DNA of 58,017 nt from Burkholderiaceae bacterium (GCA_024637395.1 JAGXFG010000099.1:1-58017); one strand, 5' to 3'. Shown: positions 27,922 through 39,960, counted from the stretch's first letter. Numbers and translations are program-made. Notes: generated from the letters alone by a model not told the origin.

Positions 27922-28410
27922 TCAGGTCTGGTCTGATTCTTCCGCCAGCAGTGCGCCGCGGCGGCTGTGCATGGCACGAAAGCGATCGCGTATTCGCTGC
28001 AGGTTGCCCTGGGTAGCGTCGAAGTCCTGGTTGGAAAACCCCTTGAATGCCGCATCGATCATCGCGACGTGGGGCAGGAAATGGCGCTCGAACATCTCTT
28101 CGCCGCGCACGGTGAGGCTGACGATCGCAGTGCGCCGATCGTGCTTGCCAGGGGTGCGCCGGACCAGTCCATCGCGTTCGAGCCGTTCGACGACCCCGGT
28201 CAGGGTGCCCTTGGTGATCAGCGTGCTTTCACCGAGCTGACGGAAATTCAGTCCGGGCGTATTGCCGAGCGTCGCAATCACGTCGAATTGGGGTGGGGTC
28301 AAACCCATGCGCCGAATATCGCGCCGCGCCACCGCCTCGAACTCCTGAAAGCATTCTGCCAACAGGCGAACGGTGCGCATGCTGCGAAGTTTCCCCAGAT
28401 AGCTGACCAT
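27922..28410 (-). CDS. MarR-family transcriptional regulator
   Basis: A winged-helix regulator of up to 162 residues. MGLTPPQFDVIATLGNTPGL and STLITKGTLTGVVERLERDG form the DNA-binding region, and DRRTAIVSLTVRGEEMF is the wing typical of MarR. No shared operon partner points to its targets. The ATG at 28410 gives the longest form but has no clear ribosome-binding site; an ATG at 28380 has GGGGA some 12 bases before it, so the start is uncertain. The gene lies downstream of purB with its own strikingly A/T-rich control region. Confidence 0.88.
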   Translation of the reverse strand: MVSYLGKLRSMRTVRLLAECFQEFEAVARRDIRRMGLTPPQFDVIATLGNTPGLNFRQLGESTLITKGTLTGVVERLERDGLVRRTPGKHDRRTAIVSLTVRGEEMFERHFLPHVAMIDAAFKGFSNQDFDATQGNLQRIRDRFRAMHSRRGALLAEESDQT

Positions 28411-28470
28411 GGGGAAGATTGTACATATTTTTATTAATTTTTGATTATCTTTTGACTATCACAACTAAGT
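28411..28470 (-). promoter_or_regulatory. A/T-rich control region of the MarR-family gene
   Basis: About sixty bases of very A/T-rich DNA in an otherwise GC-rich window, centred on a near-symmetrical AAAAATTAATAAAAAT. MarR proteins usually bind A/T-rich dyads in their own promoters, so autoregulation is likely. No exact operator is claimed. Confidence 0.45.
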
Positions 28471-28490
28471 TCAGGCCGCTCTGCCCGGTT

Positions 28491-29936
<1,446 letters not shown>

Positions 29937-29969
29937 CTATACTGCCAAAAAAACCCCTGGATGACCCAC

Positions 29970-30578
29970 ATGAAACTGATCGGCTCACTGGCCAGCCCCT
30001 ATGCGCGCAAGGTCCGCGTGGTCATGGCCGAGAAGAAGATCGACTACGAGTTCGTGACCGAAGACGTCTGGGCGAGCGACAGCCGCATTGGCGAGTCCAA
30101 CCCGCTGGGCAAGGTGCCGTGCCTGATCATGGACGATGGCGGCGCGCTCTTCGATTCAAGGGTGATCGTCGAGTACCTCGACAACCTGACGCCACTGCAC
30201 CGCCTGATACCACCCAGCGGCCGGGCACGCACCGAGGTCAAGTGCTGGGAGGCCCTCGCCGACGGCTTGACCGATGCCGCCATCATGGTCCGCATCGAGT
30301 ACACCCAGCGCGAGGAACACGAGCGCAGCGCCAGGTGGATTGCCCGCCAGCTGGGCAAGGTCGAGGCGGCGCTGAACGCGATGTCCAAGGGGCTCGGCGA
30401 CAACACCTGGTGCTGTGAGGACCGTTACTCGCTGGCCGACATTGCCACCGGCTGCGCGCTGGGCTGGGTCGAATTCCGCTTTCCGGAGCTGCGCTGGCGG
30501 ATCGACTACCCCAACCTGGCCGGCCTGGTGGATCGCCTCAACACCCGTCCTACGTTTGCCGACACCCGCCCCTGCTGA
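29970..30578 (+). CDS. Glutathione S-transferase-like protein
   Basis: About 202 residues with a thioredoxin-like N-terminal domain (LIGSLASPYARKVRVVMAEK, NPLGKVPCLIMDDG, LFDSRVIVEYLD) and an all-helical C-terminal domain with DRYSLADIATGCALGWVEFR. The SPYxRKVR motif places it among bacterial GST-like stringent-starvation/YibF-type proteins. The start is taken as the ATG at 29970 because it gives the conserved N-terminus; ATGs at 29961 and 29931 are possible. Its position beside purB is common in betaproteobacteria. The substrate is unknown. Confidence 0.85.
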   Translation: MKLIGSLASPYARKVRVVMAEKKIDYEFVTEDVWASDSRIGESNPLGKVPCLIMDDGGALFDSRVIVEYLDNLTPLHRLIPPSGRARTEVKCWEALADGLTDAAIMVRIEYTQREEHERSARWIARQLGKVEAALNAMSKGLGDNTWCCEDRYSLADIATGCALGWVEFRFPELRWRIDYPNLAGLVDRLNTRPTFADTRPC

Positions 30579-30656
30579 GCGCCCTCCGGGCCCGTGGTGC
30601 CGGGGGCTACGCTCGGGCGGCGGGCCTGGCTGGTTGCGAGTACCTGGCGCGTGGCG

Positions 30657-33600
30657 CTACGCGCGCTTGCGGGCACCGCGGCGCATCGACAGCGAGTAGA
30701 GCACCGGGATGGCGTAGAGCGTGAGCACGGTTGCCACCGCCAGACCCCAGACGATCGAAGAGGCGACCGGGCCCCACAGCAGCGACTTTCCGCCCAGGCC
30801 CGCGGCCAGGGACGATAGACCGGCGATGGTGGTGAGCGAAGTGATCATCACCGGCACCACCCGGCGGCGCGCTGCCTGCACCACCGCGTGATTGAGCGAG
30901 CGTCCGGCCGCCAGCCGCTCGTTGGTCGCCGAGATCAGCACGATCGCCGAGTTAACCGCGATGCCGGCGAGAGCGATCACCCCATACATCGTGAACAGCG
31001 ACAGCGGATTGCCCGTGATCAGCAGCCCCGCCGTCACACCGGTAAACGCCAGCGGCACGGTCGAAAGAATCATCAGCGGCTGGAAGTAGCTGCGAAACTG
31101 CGCGGCGAGGATCAGGTAGATCAGCCCGATGCCAAACGCAAACAGCACCGCCATGGCGTCGAGCGACTCCTGGATGTCTTCGAGCTCACCGGAAAAATCC
31201 AGGTCGACGTTCGGGAACCGGGCGTGCACTTGCTGCCACTTGTCCTGGATCAGGCGGTTCGCGCGGACGGTGTCGGTGCGCTCCTTGTCGAGATCGGCCT
31301 CGACGGTGATGGTGCGGCGCAGGTTGTAGTGCTTGATGATGCCGGTGCTCTCGCGCGCCTGGGCGTGCACCAGCGCAGCGAGCGTCGTGGTTCGCCCGCC
31401 GGCAAGCGCCACCGGAGTTTGCAGCAAGGCACCGACTTCGTCGCGCGCGATCGTCGCGCCCTTGACGCGGACGTCGATCTTGTCGCCGCCGGTGCGCAGC
31501 ACCGAGACCACTTCCCCGTCGACGTTGAGCCGCAACATCCGCGCTACCGACGCCGCGTCCAGTCCGGCGCGCGCCAGTGCGTCGCGATCGAGTTTCAGAT
31601 TGAATTCGCGCCGTCCCGGGACGTCGTCATCGACCACATCACGCACCCCGGGCACCGTGCGCACGATGCTCGCCATCGCGTCGACGGCGGCTCGCAGCTC
31701 CGGATAGGAATCGGAGCGCATCTTCACGCTGACCGGCTTGGTGAGCGGCGGACCGCCGGAAATCTGCAGGAACGAGCGCCGCGCCGGACCCGGCATTGAT
31801 TCGATGGTAGAGCGCATCGCGGTGACAATTTCCGCCACGTCTCGACCGTCCTCGCCGCGCGCGTTGAGCGAAACGATCACCTGCCCGTAGGGGTCGCCAC
31901 GCAGCGGCTCGGTATCGGTGAACTTGATCCCGGCCTGTGAGGTCACGCTGCGTGCCTCCCCGTCGCGCAGGAGAGTGCGGACCTGCTGCTCGGTACGTTC
32001 GACCTCGGCGAGCGTGTCATGGATCGATGCGCTCGGGGGCATGTCGACGTTCACGTAGAAGATGCGCAAGGGATCAAAGGCGAAAAACTGCACCCGCACC
32101 TGTTCGGTGAGAAACGCCGCCCCGGCGCCGGCCATCAGTGTCAGCACCACGATCAACGACACATAAGGATGGCGCAGCGAGCGGGCGAGCGTCTTGCCGT
32201 ACCACAGCCGCACCAGGCGATTGAACTCGTTGCGCCAGCGCTGGATTCGCGACGGTACGTCCAGTTGCAACCGAATCACCCCGACGTGAATCGGCAGCAT
32301 CCAGAACGCCTCGATCAACGAAATCAATAGCGCAGTGGTCACGACGAAAGGAATCACGAACATGAACTTGCCGATGATCCCCGGCATCAGCATCAGCGGC
32401 ATGAACGCCGCGGCCGTCGTGGCTACCGAGGTCAATACCGGGGCCCATACCTCGCGCACCCCGTCGATCGCCGCGGCGGCCACCTCCTGGCCGCGCTGAA
32501 CCCGATAGTAGATGGACTCGACCACCACAACAGCATCGTCGACCAGCATCCCGAGCGCGATCACGCTGCCCAGGAGCACCGAGATGTTGAGCGTGAAGCC
32601 AAAGGTCTGCAGGATCGCGAAGGTTCCCGCAAGGGAAAATGGAATCCCCAACCCGACCAGCAGGGCCACCTTGGGTCCCAGAAACACCCAGCACACCAGC
32701 ATGACCAGCAACCAGCCCTGCCAGGCGTTGCGCTCCATTACCGAGATTGCGCTGCGGGTCGGCACGGTCTGGTCGTCCGAGAGCACCAGTTCGACGCCGT
32801 TGGCTGCGAGCAAGGGATTCTTGGCGACGATGTAGTCGCGCAGGCGAGCGACGAGGTCGATGGTGTTGGTGCCACTCTTCTTGTTGACCGCGAAGGACAC
32901 TGCCGGCTCGCCCTGCGTCGAGGCGAGCTGCTCGGGACGAGCCCGAGCATGTGCGACCTCGGCAACATCGCCAAGGAGCGCGCCCTGCCCGCCGCGCCCG
33001 AAGATCGGAATCCGGGCAAGCGTCTCCGGGTCGTTGGTCTGGCCGATGAGCCGGATCAGCCACTCACTGTCGGCAGCATGCAGCACCCCGGCAGACGTAT
33101 CCCGGAACCACGCCGCCACCGAGTCCGCGACATCATTGGGGGTCAGGCCGCGCGCAGCCAGTCGCGCCGCGTCGAACCGCACCTGCAGCTCCGGGTCGCG
33201 CAGACCGGTGGCGAACACCGTGTCGACCCCGCTGAGGCGTTCGAGATCGGTCTTGATCTGGCGCGCATTGCGGCGCAGCTGCTCGTCGTCGGCGTGACCG
33301 CGCAGCAGCAGAATCGCGGTCGGGAAGCCGTTCGAGGTGGTGATCTCAATGACGAGCGGGTCGCGAGCCGCCGCCGGCAACTCATTGGCAGCCTTGTTGA
33401 CGATCTCGCGACGCAGATCGTTGACTCGTTTATCGAAGATCCGCTCGGGAATTTCCCGGAACCGAACCAGGATGCTCGACGAATTCTCGCGCGAGTTTGA
33501 GGATACGAACCGCACGTCGGCAACGCCCTTGATCGCGTCCTCGAGAGGATTGGTCACCAGCCGCTCGACGTCCTCGGCCGACGCCCCCGGTAGGGCGGTC

Positions 33601-33743
33601 ACGATCATGACCCAATTGAAGTTGATCTCGGGATCCTGTTCCCGCGGCAGGACCAGGTAACTGCCGATCCCGAACGCCAGCACCAGCGCAAAGCAGATGT
33701 TGGCCAGCGGCGGGTTGCCGATCAGCGCGCGGTAGAACTTCAT
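30657..33743 (-). CDS. RND efflux transporter permease subunit
   Basis: A 1028-residue inner-membrane pump of the AcrB/MdtBC class. The duplicated fold is visible: a first helix (ANICFALVLAFGIGSYLV), a large periplasmic loop, then the helix with GSVIALGMLVDDAVVVVES holding the proton-relay aspartate pair, and a second half starting near VSLIVVLTLMAGAGAAF and including YGVIALAGIAVNSAIVLI. The adaptor gene lies 54 bases upstream; no outer-membrane channel gene is in the window. Substrates cannot be told from sequence. The distance from typical AcrB in the periplasmic regions leaves metal, drug or lipid-like substrates open. Confidence 0.93.
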   Translation of the reverse strand: MKFYRALIGNPPLANICFALVLAFGIGSYLVLPREQDPEINFNWVMIVTALPGASAEDVERLVTNPLEDAIKGVADVRFVSSNSRENSSSILVRFREIPERIFDKRVNDLRREIVNKAANELPAAARDPLVIEITTSNGFPTAILLLRGHADDEQLRRNARQIKTDLERLSGVDTVFATGLRDPELQVRFDAARLAARGLTPNDVADSVAAWFRDTSAGVLHAADSEWLIRLIGQTNDPETLARIPIFGRGGQGALLGDVAEVAHARARPEQLASTQGEPAVSFAVNKKSGTNTIDLVARLRDYIVAKNPLLAANGVELVLSDDQTVPTRSAISVMERNAWQGWLLVMLVCWVFLGPKVALLVGLGIPFSLAGTFAILQTFGFTLNISVLLGSVIALGMLVDDAVVVVESIYYRVQRGQEVAAAAIDGVREVWAPVLTSVATTAAAFMPLMLMPGIIGKFMFVIPFVVTTALLISLIEAFWMLPIHVGVIRLQLDVPSRIQRWRNEFNRLVRLWYGKTLARSLRHPYVSLIVVLTLMAGAGAAFLTEQVRVQFFAFDPLRIFYVNVDMPPSASIHDTLAEVERTEQQVRTLLRDGEARSVTSQAGIKFTDTEPLRGDPYGQVIVSLNARGEDGRDVAEIVTAMRSTIESMPGPARRSFLQISGGPPLTKPVSVKMRSDSYPELRAAVDAMASIVRTVPGVRDVVDDDVPGRREFNLKLDRDALARAGLDAASVARMLRLNVDGEVVSVLRTGGDKIDVRVKGATIARDEVGALLQTPVALAGGRTTTLAALVHAQARESTGIIKHYNLRRTITVEADLDKERTDTVRANRLIQDKWQQVHARFPNVDLDFSGELEDIQESLDAMAVLFAFGIGLIYLILAAQFRSYFQPLMILSTVPLAFTGVTAGLLITGNPLSLFTMYGVIALAGIAVNSAIVLISATNERLAAGRSLNHAVVQAARRRVVPVMITSLTTIAGLSSLAAGLGGKSLLWGPVASSIVWGLAVATVLTLYAIPVLYSLSMRRGARKRA

Positions 33744-33797
33744 TGCGCCTCCGGCAGGGACCGGCTGCGGCGGGCAACGCAGCCGGCAGCCCGCGCC

Positions 33798-34901
33798 TCA
33801 GCGTGCTGGCGCAACACCCTGTCCATCCCGGAGCGTCGCCTGGCCGGCGACCACGATCCGCGTGCTCAGCGGCAACGTCGTCGCGGCCGCTCGCCCCTCC
33901 TGGGCATTGGTCACCGCCACGAAGCGCACGGCGCCTTCGTCGGCCACGAAAACGCCCAGTTGCCCGTCACGGCGCACCAGCACTTCGGCGGGAAGGTGCG
34001 GGCGCGGGTCTTCCCAGCGCAGCGTTCCCTCTGCACCAGGCAAGGCAGCAGCGCCGACAAAGGCGAAGCGGCCTTCGCGGGTGCGCGTGGCCGCCGACAC
34101 CACCGGGGAAAGGCGCACCATCCGGACCGGATAGCTCGCCTCGCTGGCACGGAAGCTCAACGTCCTGACGCGCTCGAGGCGTGCGGCATCATCGGCCGCG
34201 ATCGCCGCGCTCAGCTCCAGAACACCGGCCTCGGTGAGCACGAAGAGCACCGCGCCGGGCGTGGCCAGCTCGCCGAGCTGCGCGCCACGCTGGCGCACTA
34301 CCGCATCAAACGGAGCGATCAACTTCGTCTTGTCGATCTGGCGGCGTGCCGCCGAGATTTGCGCCGCCACTCCCTGTGATTCAGCAACCAGCACCCGATG
34401 CTCGGCGTCGCGCTGGTTGACGAACTCGGTCGAGACGAACCCCTGCTGTTGCAGCTCCCTTGCCCGGCGCAGCTGCCCTTCGGCGAGCCCGATACGGGCG
34501 GCCAGAGCAGCGCGCTGCGCCTGCAATCCCGCCAGCGCCAGCCGGAAGTCGGCATCATCGAGTTCGGCGAGCAACGCCCCGCGGCGTACGCTCTGCCCGG
34601 CATCGGTGTGGATTCGCACCACGCGCCCGGCCACCTCGGCGGCGATCCGGCTCTCGTTGCGCGCGACCACGATCGCCGGGGCCTCGCGCCGCGGGTGCTC
34701 CGCCACCTCGCCGATAGGTCGGATCACGATCGCGACCGGCGCCGGGGCGGCAACGCCAGCCCGCACCGCACCCGGGTTCGACTCCTGCGCCAGCGCCGCT
34801 GCGGCAATTGCGATGCCCAGAAGCAGCCCCGCGAGCACCACCGCGGCTGGGCGGCCCCCGATTACGCCTCGAACAATTGACCTGGAGACAACCGTGCCCA
34901 T
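33798..34901 (-). CDS. RND efflux periplasmic adaptor subunit
   Basis: A 367-residue membrane-fusion protein that should couple the pump to an outer-membrane channel. It has an N-terminal signal or anchor (AAVVLAGLLLGIAIAAAALA), the first lipoyl half (GRVVRIHTDAGQSVRRGALL), a coiled-coil hairpin (about residues 115-190, rich in RAALAARIGLAEGQLRRARE), the second lipoyl half (LIAPFDAVVRQRGAQLGEL), and a beta-barrel region. It lies 46 bases after mnmA and could share its transcript, though a separate promoter is possible. Confidence 0.92.
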   Translation of the reverse strand: MGTVVSRSIVRGVIGGRPAAVVLAGLLLGIAIAAAALAQESNPGAVRAGVAAPAPVAIVIRPIGEVAEHPRREAPAIVVARNESRIAAEVAGRVVRIHTDAGQSVRRGALLAELDDADFRLALAGLQAQRAALAARIGLAEGQLRRARELQQQGFVSTEFVNQRDAEHRVLVAESQGVAAQISAARRQIDKTKLIAPFDAVVRQRGAQLGELATPGAVLFVLTEAGVLELSAAIAADDAARLERVRTLSFRASEASYPVRMVRLSPVVSAATRTREGRFAFVGAAALPGAEGTLRWEDPRPHLPAEVLVRRDGQLGVFVADEGAVRFVAVTNAQEGRAAATTLPLSTRIVVAGQATLRDGQGVAPAR

Positions 34902-34947
34902 CGTGAGTCACCCCGGGCAAAAGAAAAAGTATCGCACGATACCGCCG

Positions 34948-36042
34948 TCAGTCGGCCGCGCTGATGATCCCGCCCCCGAGACAGACTTCACCGCGGTAAA
35001 GCACCGCGCTTTGGCCCGGCGTCACCGCCCACTGCTGCTGCGGGAAATGCAGCCGGAACGATTCGTCGCTTTCACTGGCGATCGAGCAGGAGGCGTCGCT
35101 TTGCCGGTAGCGGGTCTTGGCGGAGAGCCCCGTGTCCGACCCGGCCGGCGGGCGTCCGGCAATCCAGTGCGCATCGAGCGCTGCCAGGTCATTGGTCAGC
35201 AGCCAGGGATGATCGTGGCCCTGCACCACCCGCAGGGTGTTGCTGGCCATCTCCTTGCGCGCGACGTACCAGGGTTCGCCGTCGCCGCCGCGCACGCCGC
35301 CGACGCCGATGCCCTTGCGCTGCCCGATGGTGTAGAAGGCCAGGCCGACGTGCTCGCCCAGCATCCGGCCCTCGGGCGTGAGGATCGGACCGGGGCTGGT
35401 CGGCAGGTAGCGATTGAGAAAGGCCCGAAACGGCCGCTCGCCGATGAAGCAGATTCCGGTCGAATCCTTCTTGCCGGCGTTGTGCAGGCCGATCCGCGCG
35501 GCAATCTCCCGCACCTCGCGCTTGTGCAGCTCGCCCACCGGGAAGAGCGTGCTCGCGAGCTGGGCCTGGCTGAGGCGATGCAGGAAGTAGCTCTGGTCCT
35601 TGCCCGGATCAACGCCCTTCAGCAGTTCATACCCGTCGGCCCCCTGGCGCACGCGCGCGTAATGGCCGGTGGCGATCGCATCCGCGCCGAGCGCGAGCGC
35701 GTGGTCGAGGAAAGCCCGGAACTTGATCTCGGCGTTGCACAGCACGTCGGGGTTGGGCGTGCGCCCCGCTGCGTACTCGCGCAGGAACTCGGCGAAGACC
35801 CGTTCGCGGTATTCGGCGGCGAAATTGACCGCCTCGATGTCGATCTCGAGCTTGTCGGCGACGCTGGCGGCGTCGAGCCAGTCCTGGCGGGTGGAACAAT
35901 GCTCGTCGTCGTCATCGTCCTCCCAGTTTTTCATGAACAGCCCGATTACCTCGTAGCCCTGCTCGCGCAACAACCACGCCGCTACCGACGAGTCGACCCC
36001 GCCCGACATTCCAACGACGACCCGGCGCGCTTGCTCAGACAC
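34948..36042 (-). CDS. mnmA: tRNA-specific 2-thiouridylase MnmA
   Basis: Adds sulfur to uridine 34 of tRNAs for Lys, Glu and Gln. The 364-residue protein has the ATP PP-loop [18 protein letters not shown], the first catalytic cysteine in [12 protein letters not shown] and the second in [12 protein letters not shown], with [13 protein letters not shown] between. These are exact family hallmarks. Its start overlaps the NUDIX gene stop by eight bases, a pairing seen in other betaproteobacteria. Confidence 0.97.
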   Translation of the reverse strand: MSEQARRVVVGMSGGVDSSVAAWLLREQGYEVIGLFMKNWEDDDDDEHCSTRQDWLDAASVADKLEIDIEAVNFAAEYRERVFAEFLREYAAGRTPNPDVLCNAEIKFRAFLDHALALGADAIATGHYARVRQGADGYELLKGVDPGKDQSYFLHRLSQAQLASTLFPVGELHKREVREIAARIGLHNAGKKDSTGICFIGERPFRAFLNRYLPTSPGPILTPEGRMLGEHVGLAFYTIGQRKGIGVGGVRGGDGEPWYVARKEMASNTLRVVQGHDHPWLLTNDLAALDAHWIAGRPPAGSDTGLSAKTRYRQSDASCSIASESDESFRLHFPQQQWAVTPGQSAVLYRGEVCLGGGIISAAD

Positions 36043-36517
36043 GGCTGTAGAGGCAGCTGTCGTGGGTGTAGATGGTGTCGAGCGGATAGCTGCGGCCCTT
36101 CCAGTAGTCCTGGAAGCTCTGCAGCATCAGCGGGCTGCGGTGCTCGTCGCGCCGCGCGCGGATTTCCTCCGGGGTGAGCCAGAGCGCCTCGACGATGCCG
36201 TGGTCGAGACTGCGTTCCGGATCGTGGAGCACCATGCGGCAGGCGAACGCGAAGCGCACGTAGGTGACGTCGGCCCCGGTGGCCTCGGAACGGTAGCGCG
36301 ACATGTAGACCCCCACCAGCGCCGTCGGTGCGACGTGGTAGGCTGCTTCCTCGAGCGTCTCGCGCTCGACCGCCTGCACCAGGCTCTCGCCGGGGTCGAG
36401 ATGGCCCGCCGGCTGGTTGATCCGCAGTCCTTCCCGGGTCTGTTCGCGAACCACCAGGAAGCGGCCCTCGCGTTCGACTATCGCCGCTACCGTGGTGCTA
36501 GGGCGCCAGTATTCCAT
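36035..36517 (-). CDS. NUDIX hydrolase
   Basis: A 160-residue pyrophosphohydrolase with a clear Nudix box, [20 protein letters not shown] followed by AA, which fits GX5EX7REUXEEX apart from alanine at the final glycine position. In E. coli the homologue NudJ/YmfB is also encoded next to mnmA and acts on nucleoside tri- and diphosphates and thiamine pyrophosphates; the same role is possible here. It is translationally coupled to mnmA. Confidence 0.9.
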   Translation of the reverse strand: MEYWRPSTTVAAIVEREGRFLVVREQTREGLRINQPAGHLDPGESLVQAVERETLEEAAYHVAPTALVGVYMSRYRSEATGADVTYVRFAFACRMVLHDPERSLDHGIVEALWLTPEEIRARRDEHRSPLMLQSFQDYWKGRSYPLDTIYTHDSCLYSRV

Positions 36518-36638
36518 TTAGTTAATCCTATTCCGACTACAGCGCTCAGTATCACGCTGTGGCGCAAACCCCGCAAACCCGGGCAAGCGGTTGATTTTAC
36601 AGATTTTTGGCGCCAGCCCGGGAAGCGCAAGCGACCGC

Positions 36639-36684
36639 GAGGCCGGTCTGCGGCGACCGGCCTCATACTGAAGTGTGGTATAAA
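36639..36684 (+). promoter_or_regulatory. Putative pntA promoter with a perfect 10-bp palindrome
   Basis: The 306-base gap 36518-36823 contains this element. GAGGCCGGTC (36639-36648) and GACCGGCCTC (36655-36664) form a perfect inverted repeat that covers where a -35 would stand. TGGTATAAA at 36676-36684 is an extended -10. Further on are two smaller dyads, one near 36774-36788 and AGGTG/CACCT just before the pntA ribosome-binding site GAGGAG. A regulated pntAB promoter is plausible. Confidence 0.45.
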
Positions 36685-36823
36685 TCCGCGGTTTTTCAAC
36701 AACCTATGATTAGGGGGACGCACGCGAATCGGCGTTCCGGCATTTACCAGCGCTTTTTCCCCAAAGTTGATGACCGCCGCCGGCGGTGGGGAAGGTGCTT
36801 CAAACACCTGAGGAGTTGAGTTC

Positions 36824-38410
36824 ATGGCTTTGCGTATCGGAGTTCCGAAGGAAACGGCGACAGACGAGAAGCGCGTCGCGACCGTACCTGATGTGGTCGA
36901 AAAGCTGGTCAAGCTGGGGTTCTCGGTGGCCGTCGAAAGCGGCGCCGGCGACACCGCTGACTGCAGCGATGACACCTATCGCGCAGCAGGCGCGGAGATC
37001 GTGGAGGGGGCCGCCAAGCTGTGGTCAACTTCCGACATTGTCTTCAAGGTCCTTGCCCCGACCGCCGAAGAAGTCGGCCTGATGCACGAGGGCCAGACAC
37101 TGATCAGCTTCATTTGGCCCGCGCAGAACCCCGAGCTGATGCAACAACTGGCGGAGCGCAAGGTCACGGTGCTGGCCATCGACGCCCTGCCGCGCCAACT
37201 CTCCCGCGCCCAGAAGATGGACGCTCTGACCTCACAGGCCGGCGTCGCCGGCTACCGCGCCGTCGTCGAGGCCGCTAACGCCTTCGGGCGCTTCTTCAAC
37301 GGCCAGATCACGGCTGCGGGCAAGGTTCAGCCGGCCAAGGTGTTCATCGCCGGCGCCGGCGTCGCCGGCCTGGCGGCGATCGGCACTGCTGCCGGCCTGG
37401 GCGCCATCGTGCGTGCCAACGACACGCGCGCCGAGGTCGCCGACCAGGTCAAGTCGCTGGGTGGTGAATTCGTCAAGGTCGAGTACGAGGAAGAAGGGGC
37501 CGGCGGCGGCGGCTATGCCAAGGTGATGAGCGAGGGCTTCCAGCAGGCCCAGCGCGAGATGTACGCCAAGCAGGCCAAGGAAGTGGACATCATCATCACC
37601 ACCGCCCTGATCCCCGGCAAGCCCGCGCCCCGGCTGATCACCGCCGATATGGTGAAGAGCATGAAGCCGGGCAGCGTGATCGTCGACATGGCGGCTGAGC
37701 GCGGTGGCAACTGCGAACTCACCGAGCCGGGCAAGACGGTGGTCAAACACGGCGTGACCATCGTCGGCTATACCGACCTCAACAGCCGCATGTCCAAGCA
37801 ATCCTCGACGCTGTACGCCACCAACCTCTTTCGCATCGCCGAAGAGCTTTGCAAGACCAAGGACGGGGTCATCAACGTCAACATGGAAGACGACGCCATC
37901 CGCGGCCTGACGGTCGTCAAGGAGGGGGCCATCACCTGGCCGCCGCCGCCGCTGAACCTGCCGACTCCGCCGGCCAAGCCGGCCGCGGCAGCGCCGGCCG
38001 CCAAGAAAGGGCACGGTCACGGCGGCGACAGCACCCCGGCTTCGGCCACGAGCACTGCGGTCAAGTTCGGCATCGCGGCGCTGGCGTTCTGGTTCGTCGG
38101 CGCGAATGCGCCCGCGGCCTTCCTGGGCCACTTCACAGTGTTCGTGCTGGCCTGCTTCGTGGGCTACATGGTGGTGTGGAACGTCACGCCGGCCCTGCAT
38201 ACGCCGCTGATGAGCGTCACCAACGCGATCAGCAGCATCATCGCCATCGGCGCCTTGGTGCAAATCGCGCCACCGCTGCTCGGCAGTGGTGCGGCGCGTC
38301 CGGAGTCATGGATCCACTGGCTCGCATGGGTGGGTATCGCACTTACCGCAATTAACATGTTCGGCGGTTTCGCCGTGACGCAGCGCATGCTGCAGATGTT
38401 CCGCAAGTAA
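36824..38410 (+). CDS. pntA: NAD(P) transhydrogenase subunit alpha PntA
   Basis: NAD(H)-binding subunit of the proton-translocating transhydrogenase, which makes NADPH from NADH using the proton gradient. The 528 residues start with [20 protein letters not shown], carry the NAD site [20 protein letters not shown] and [12 protein letters not shown], then a linker rich in proline, alanine and histidine (about 380-410), and end with four membrane helices ([19 protein letters not shown] onward). This is the unsplit E. coli-style form, not the PntAA/PntAB split. GAGGAG precedes the start. It is 12 bases upstream of pntB. Confidence 0.97.
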   Translation: MALRIGVPKETATDEKRVATVPDVVEKLVKLGFSVAVESGAGDTADCSDDTYRAAGAEIVEGAAKLWSTSDIVFKVLAPTAEEVGLMHEGQTLISFIWPAQNPELMQQLAERKVTVLAIDALPRQLSRAQKMDALTSQAGVAGYRAVVEAANAFGRFFNGQITAAGKVQPAKVFIAGAGVAGLAAIGTAAGLGAIVRANDTRAEVADQVKSLGGEFVKVEYEEEGAGGGGYAKVMSEGFQQAQREMYAKQAKEVDIIITTALIPGKPAPRLITADMVKSMKPGSVIVDMAAERGGNCELTEPGKTVVKHGVTIVGYTDLNSRMSKQSSTLYATNLFRIAEELCKTKDGVINVNMEDDAIRGLTVVKEGAITWPPPPLNLPTPPAKPAAAAPAAKKGHGHGGDSTPASATSTAVKFGIAALAFWFVGANAPAAFLGHFTVFVLACFVGYMVVWNVTPALHTPLMSVTNAISSIIAIGALVQIAPPLLGSGAARPESWIHWLAWVGIALTAINMFGGFAVTQRMLQMFRK

Positions 38411-38422
38411 GGAAGACGAAAC

Positions 38423-39838
38423 ATGTCCGCAACACTCGCAACCGCCTCTTACATCGGGGCGACCATACTTTTCATCCTCAGCCTCGGCGGCCTGTCGAAC
38501 CCTGAGAGTTCGCGCCGCGGCAACCTCTACGGCATGATCGGCATGACCATCGCCGTGCTGGCCACGGTGTTCGGCCCCAACGTGACCGCGGCCGGCTATG
38601 CCTGGATCATCGCCGCGATGGTGGTCGGCGGCAGCGTCGGCTTGTATGCCGCACGCGTCGTCAGAATGACGCAGATGCCGGAACTGGTGGCGCTGATGCA
38701 CAGCCTGGTCGGCCTCGCCGCCATGCTGGTCGGCTTCGCCAACTACATCGATCCGGCAGCCTCGGCGGAATTCGTCGGTGCCGCCAAGTCGATTCACGAA
38801 ATGGAAATCTACATCGGCATCCTGATCGGCTCGGTGACCTTCACCGGCTCGGTGATCGCCTTCGGCAAGCTCTCGGGCAAAATCGGCGGCAAGACTTTGC
38901 TGCTGCCCGGGCGCCACTGGCTGAACCTGGCCGGCCTGCTGGTGGTGATCTGGTTCGGGCGCGAGTTCCTGCAAGCCGAATCGATTGCCGACGGCATGAC
39001 GCCGCTCATCGTGATGACCGTGATCGCACTGCTGTTCGGTGTCCACATGGTGATGGCGATCGGCGGCGCCGACATGCCGGTGGTTATTTCGATGCTGAAC
39101 AGCTACTCCGGATGGGCGGCGGCGGCGACCGGCTTCATGCTCTCGAACGACCTTCTGATCGTCGTCGGCGCGCTGGTCGGCTCCAGCGGTGCGATCCTGT
39201 CCTACATCATGTGCCGCGCGATGAACCGCAACTTCTTCAGCGTGATCGCTGGCGGGTTCGGCAGCGATGGCGGCGCACCAGCTCCTACGGGCGGCGTACA
39301 GCCCGCGGGCGAGGTCAATCCGATCCTTGCCGCGGAAACGGCGGAACTGCTGCGCGAATCCAAGAACGTCATCATCGTTCCTGGTTATGGCATGGCAGTG
39401 GCGCAGGCCCAGCACACGGTCTATGAAATCACCAAGGTGCTGCGCGAGAAAGGTGTCAACGTGCGCTTCGGCATCCACCCGGTGGCGGGCCGCATGCCCG
39501 GCCACATGAACGTGCTGCTGGCCGAGGCCAAGGTGCCCTACGACATCGTGCTGGAAATGGACGAGCTCAACGAGGACTTCCCCGATACCGACGTCGCCAT
39601 GATCATCGGCGCCAACGATATCGTGAACCCCGCTGCCGAGGAAGATCCCTCGAGTCCGATCGCCGGCATGCCGGTGCTGCAAGTGTGGAAGGCCAAGACC
39701 TCGATCGTGATGAAGCGCAGCATGGCCACTGGCTATGCTGGAGTCGACAATCCGCTCTTCTACAAGGACAACAACCGCATGCTCTTCGGCGACGCCAAGA
39801 AGATGCTCGACGAGGTGCTGACCGCGCTGAAGGCCTGA
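38423..39838 (+). CDS. pntB: NAD(P) transhydrogenase subunit beta PntB
   Basis: Completes the proton channel and carries the NADP(H) domain. The 471-residue protein has about nine membrane helices in the first 260 residues ([18 protein letters not shown], then [20 protein letters not shown]) and a C-terminal NADP domain with [36 protein letters not shown] and [20 protein letters not shown]. All are standard. A strong intrinsic terminator follows at 39917-39946. Confidence 0.97.
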   Translation: MSATLATASYIGATILFILSLGGLSNPESSRRGNLYGMIGMTIAVLATVFGPNVTAAGYAWIIAAMVVGGSVGLYAARVVRMTQMPELVALMHSLVGLAAMLVGFANYIDPAASAEFVGAAKSIHEMEIYIGILIGSVTFTGSVIAFGKLSGKIGGKTLLLPGRHWLNLAGLLVVIWFGREFLQAESIADGMTPLIVMTVIALLFGVHMVMAIGGADMPVVISMLNSYSGWAAAATGFMLSNDLLIVVGALVGSSGAILSYIMCRAMNRNFFSVIAGGFGSDGGAPAPTGGVQPAGEVNPILAAETAELLRESKNVIIVPGYGMAVAQAQHTVYEITKVLREKGVNVRFGIHPVAGRMPGHMNVLLAEAKVPYDIVLEMDELNEDFPDTDVAMIIGANDIVNPAAEEDPSSPIAGMPVLQVWKAKTSIVMKRSMATGYAGVDNPLFYKDNNRMLFGDAKKMLDEVLTALKA

Positions 39839-39916
39839 ACCGGAAGGCACTCGATCCAAACCTGGGTGGCGGGACTCCCCCGCTGCTCAGGCACCAACCT
39901 GCCGGATGTGGTGGCC

Positions 39917-39946
39917 CTGCCGGGCCGCCGGTCCGGCAGTTTTTTT
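39917..39946 (+). terminator. Intrinsic terminator after pntAB
   Basis: CTGCCGG (39917-39923) pairs with CCGGCAG (39933-39939) and is followed by seven T residues. This is the clearest rho-independent terminator in the window. It ends 14 bases before the marC start, leaving almost no room for a separate leader. Confidence 0.85.
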
Positions 39947-39960
39947 CATGGGAACGCGCA

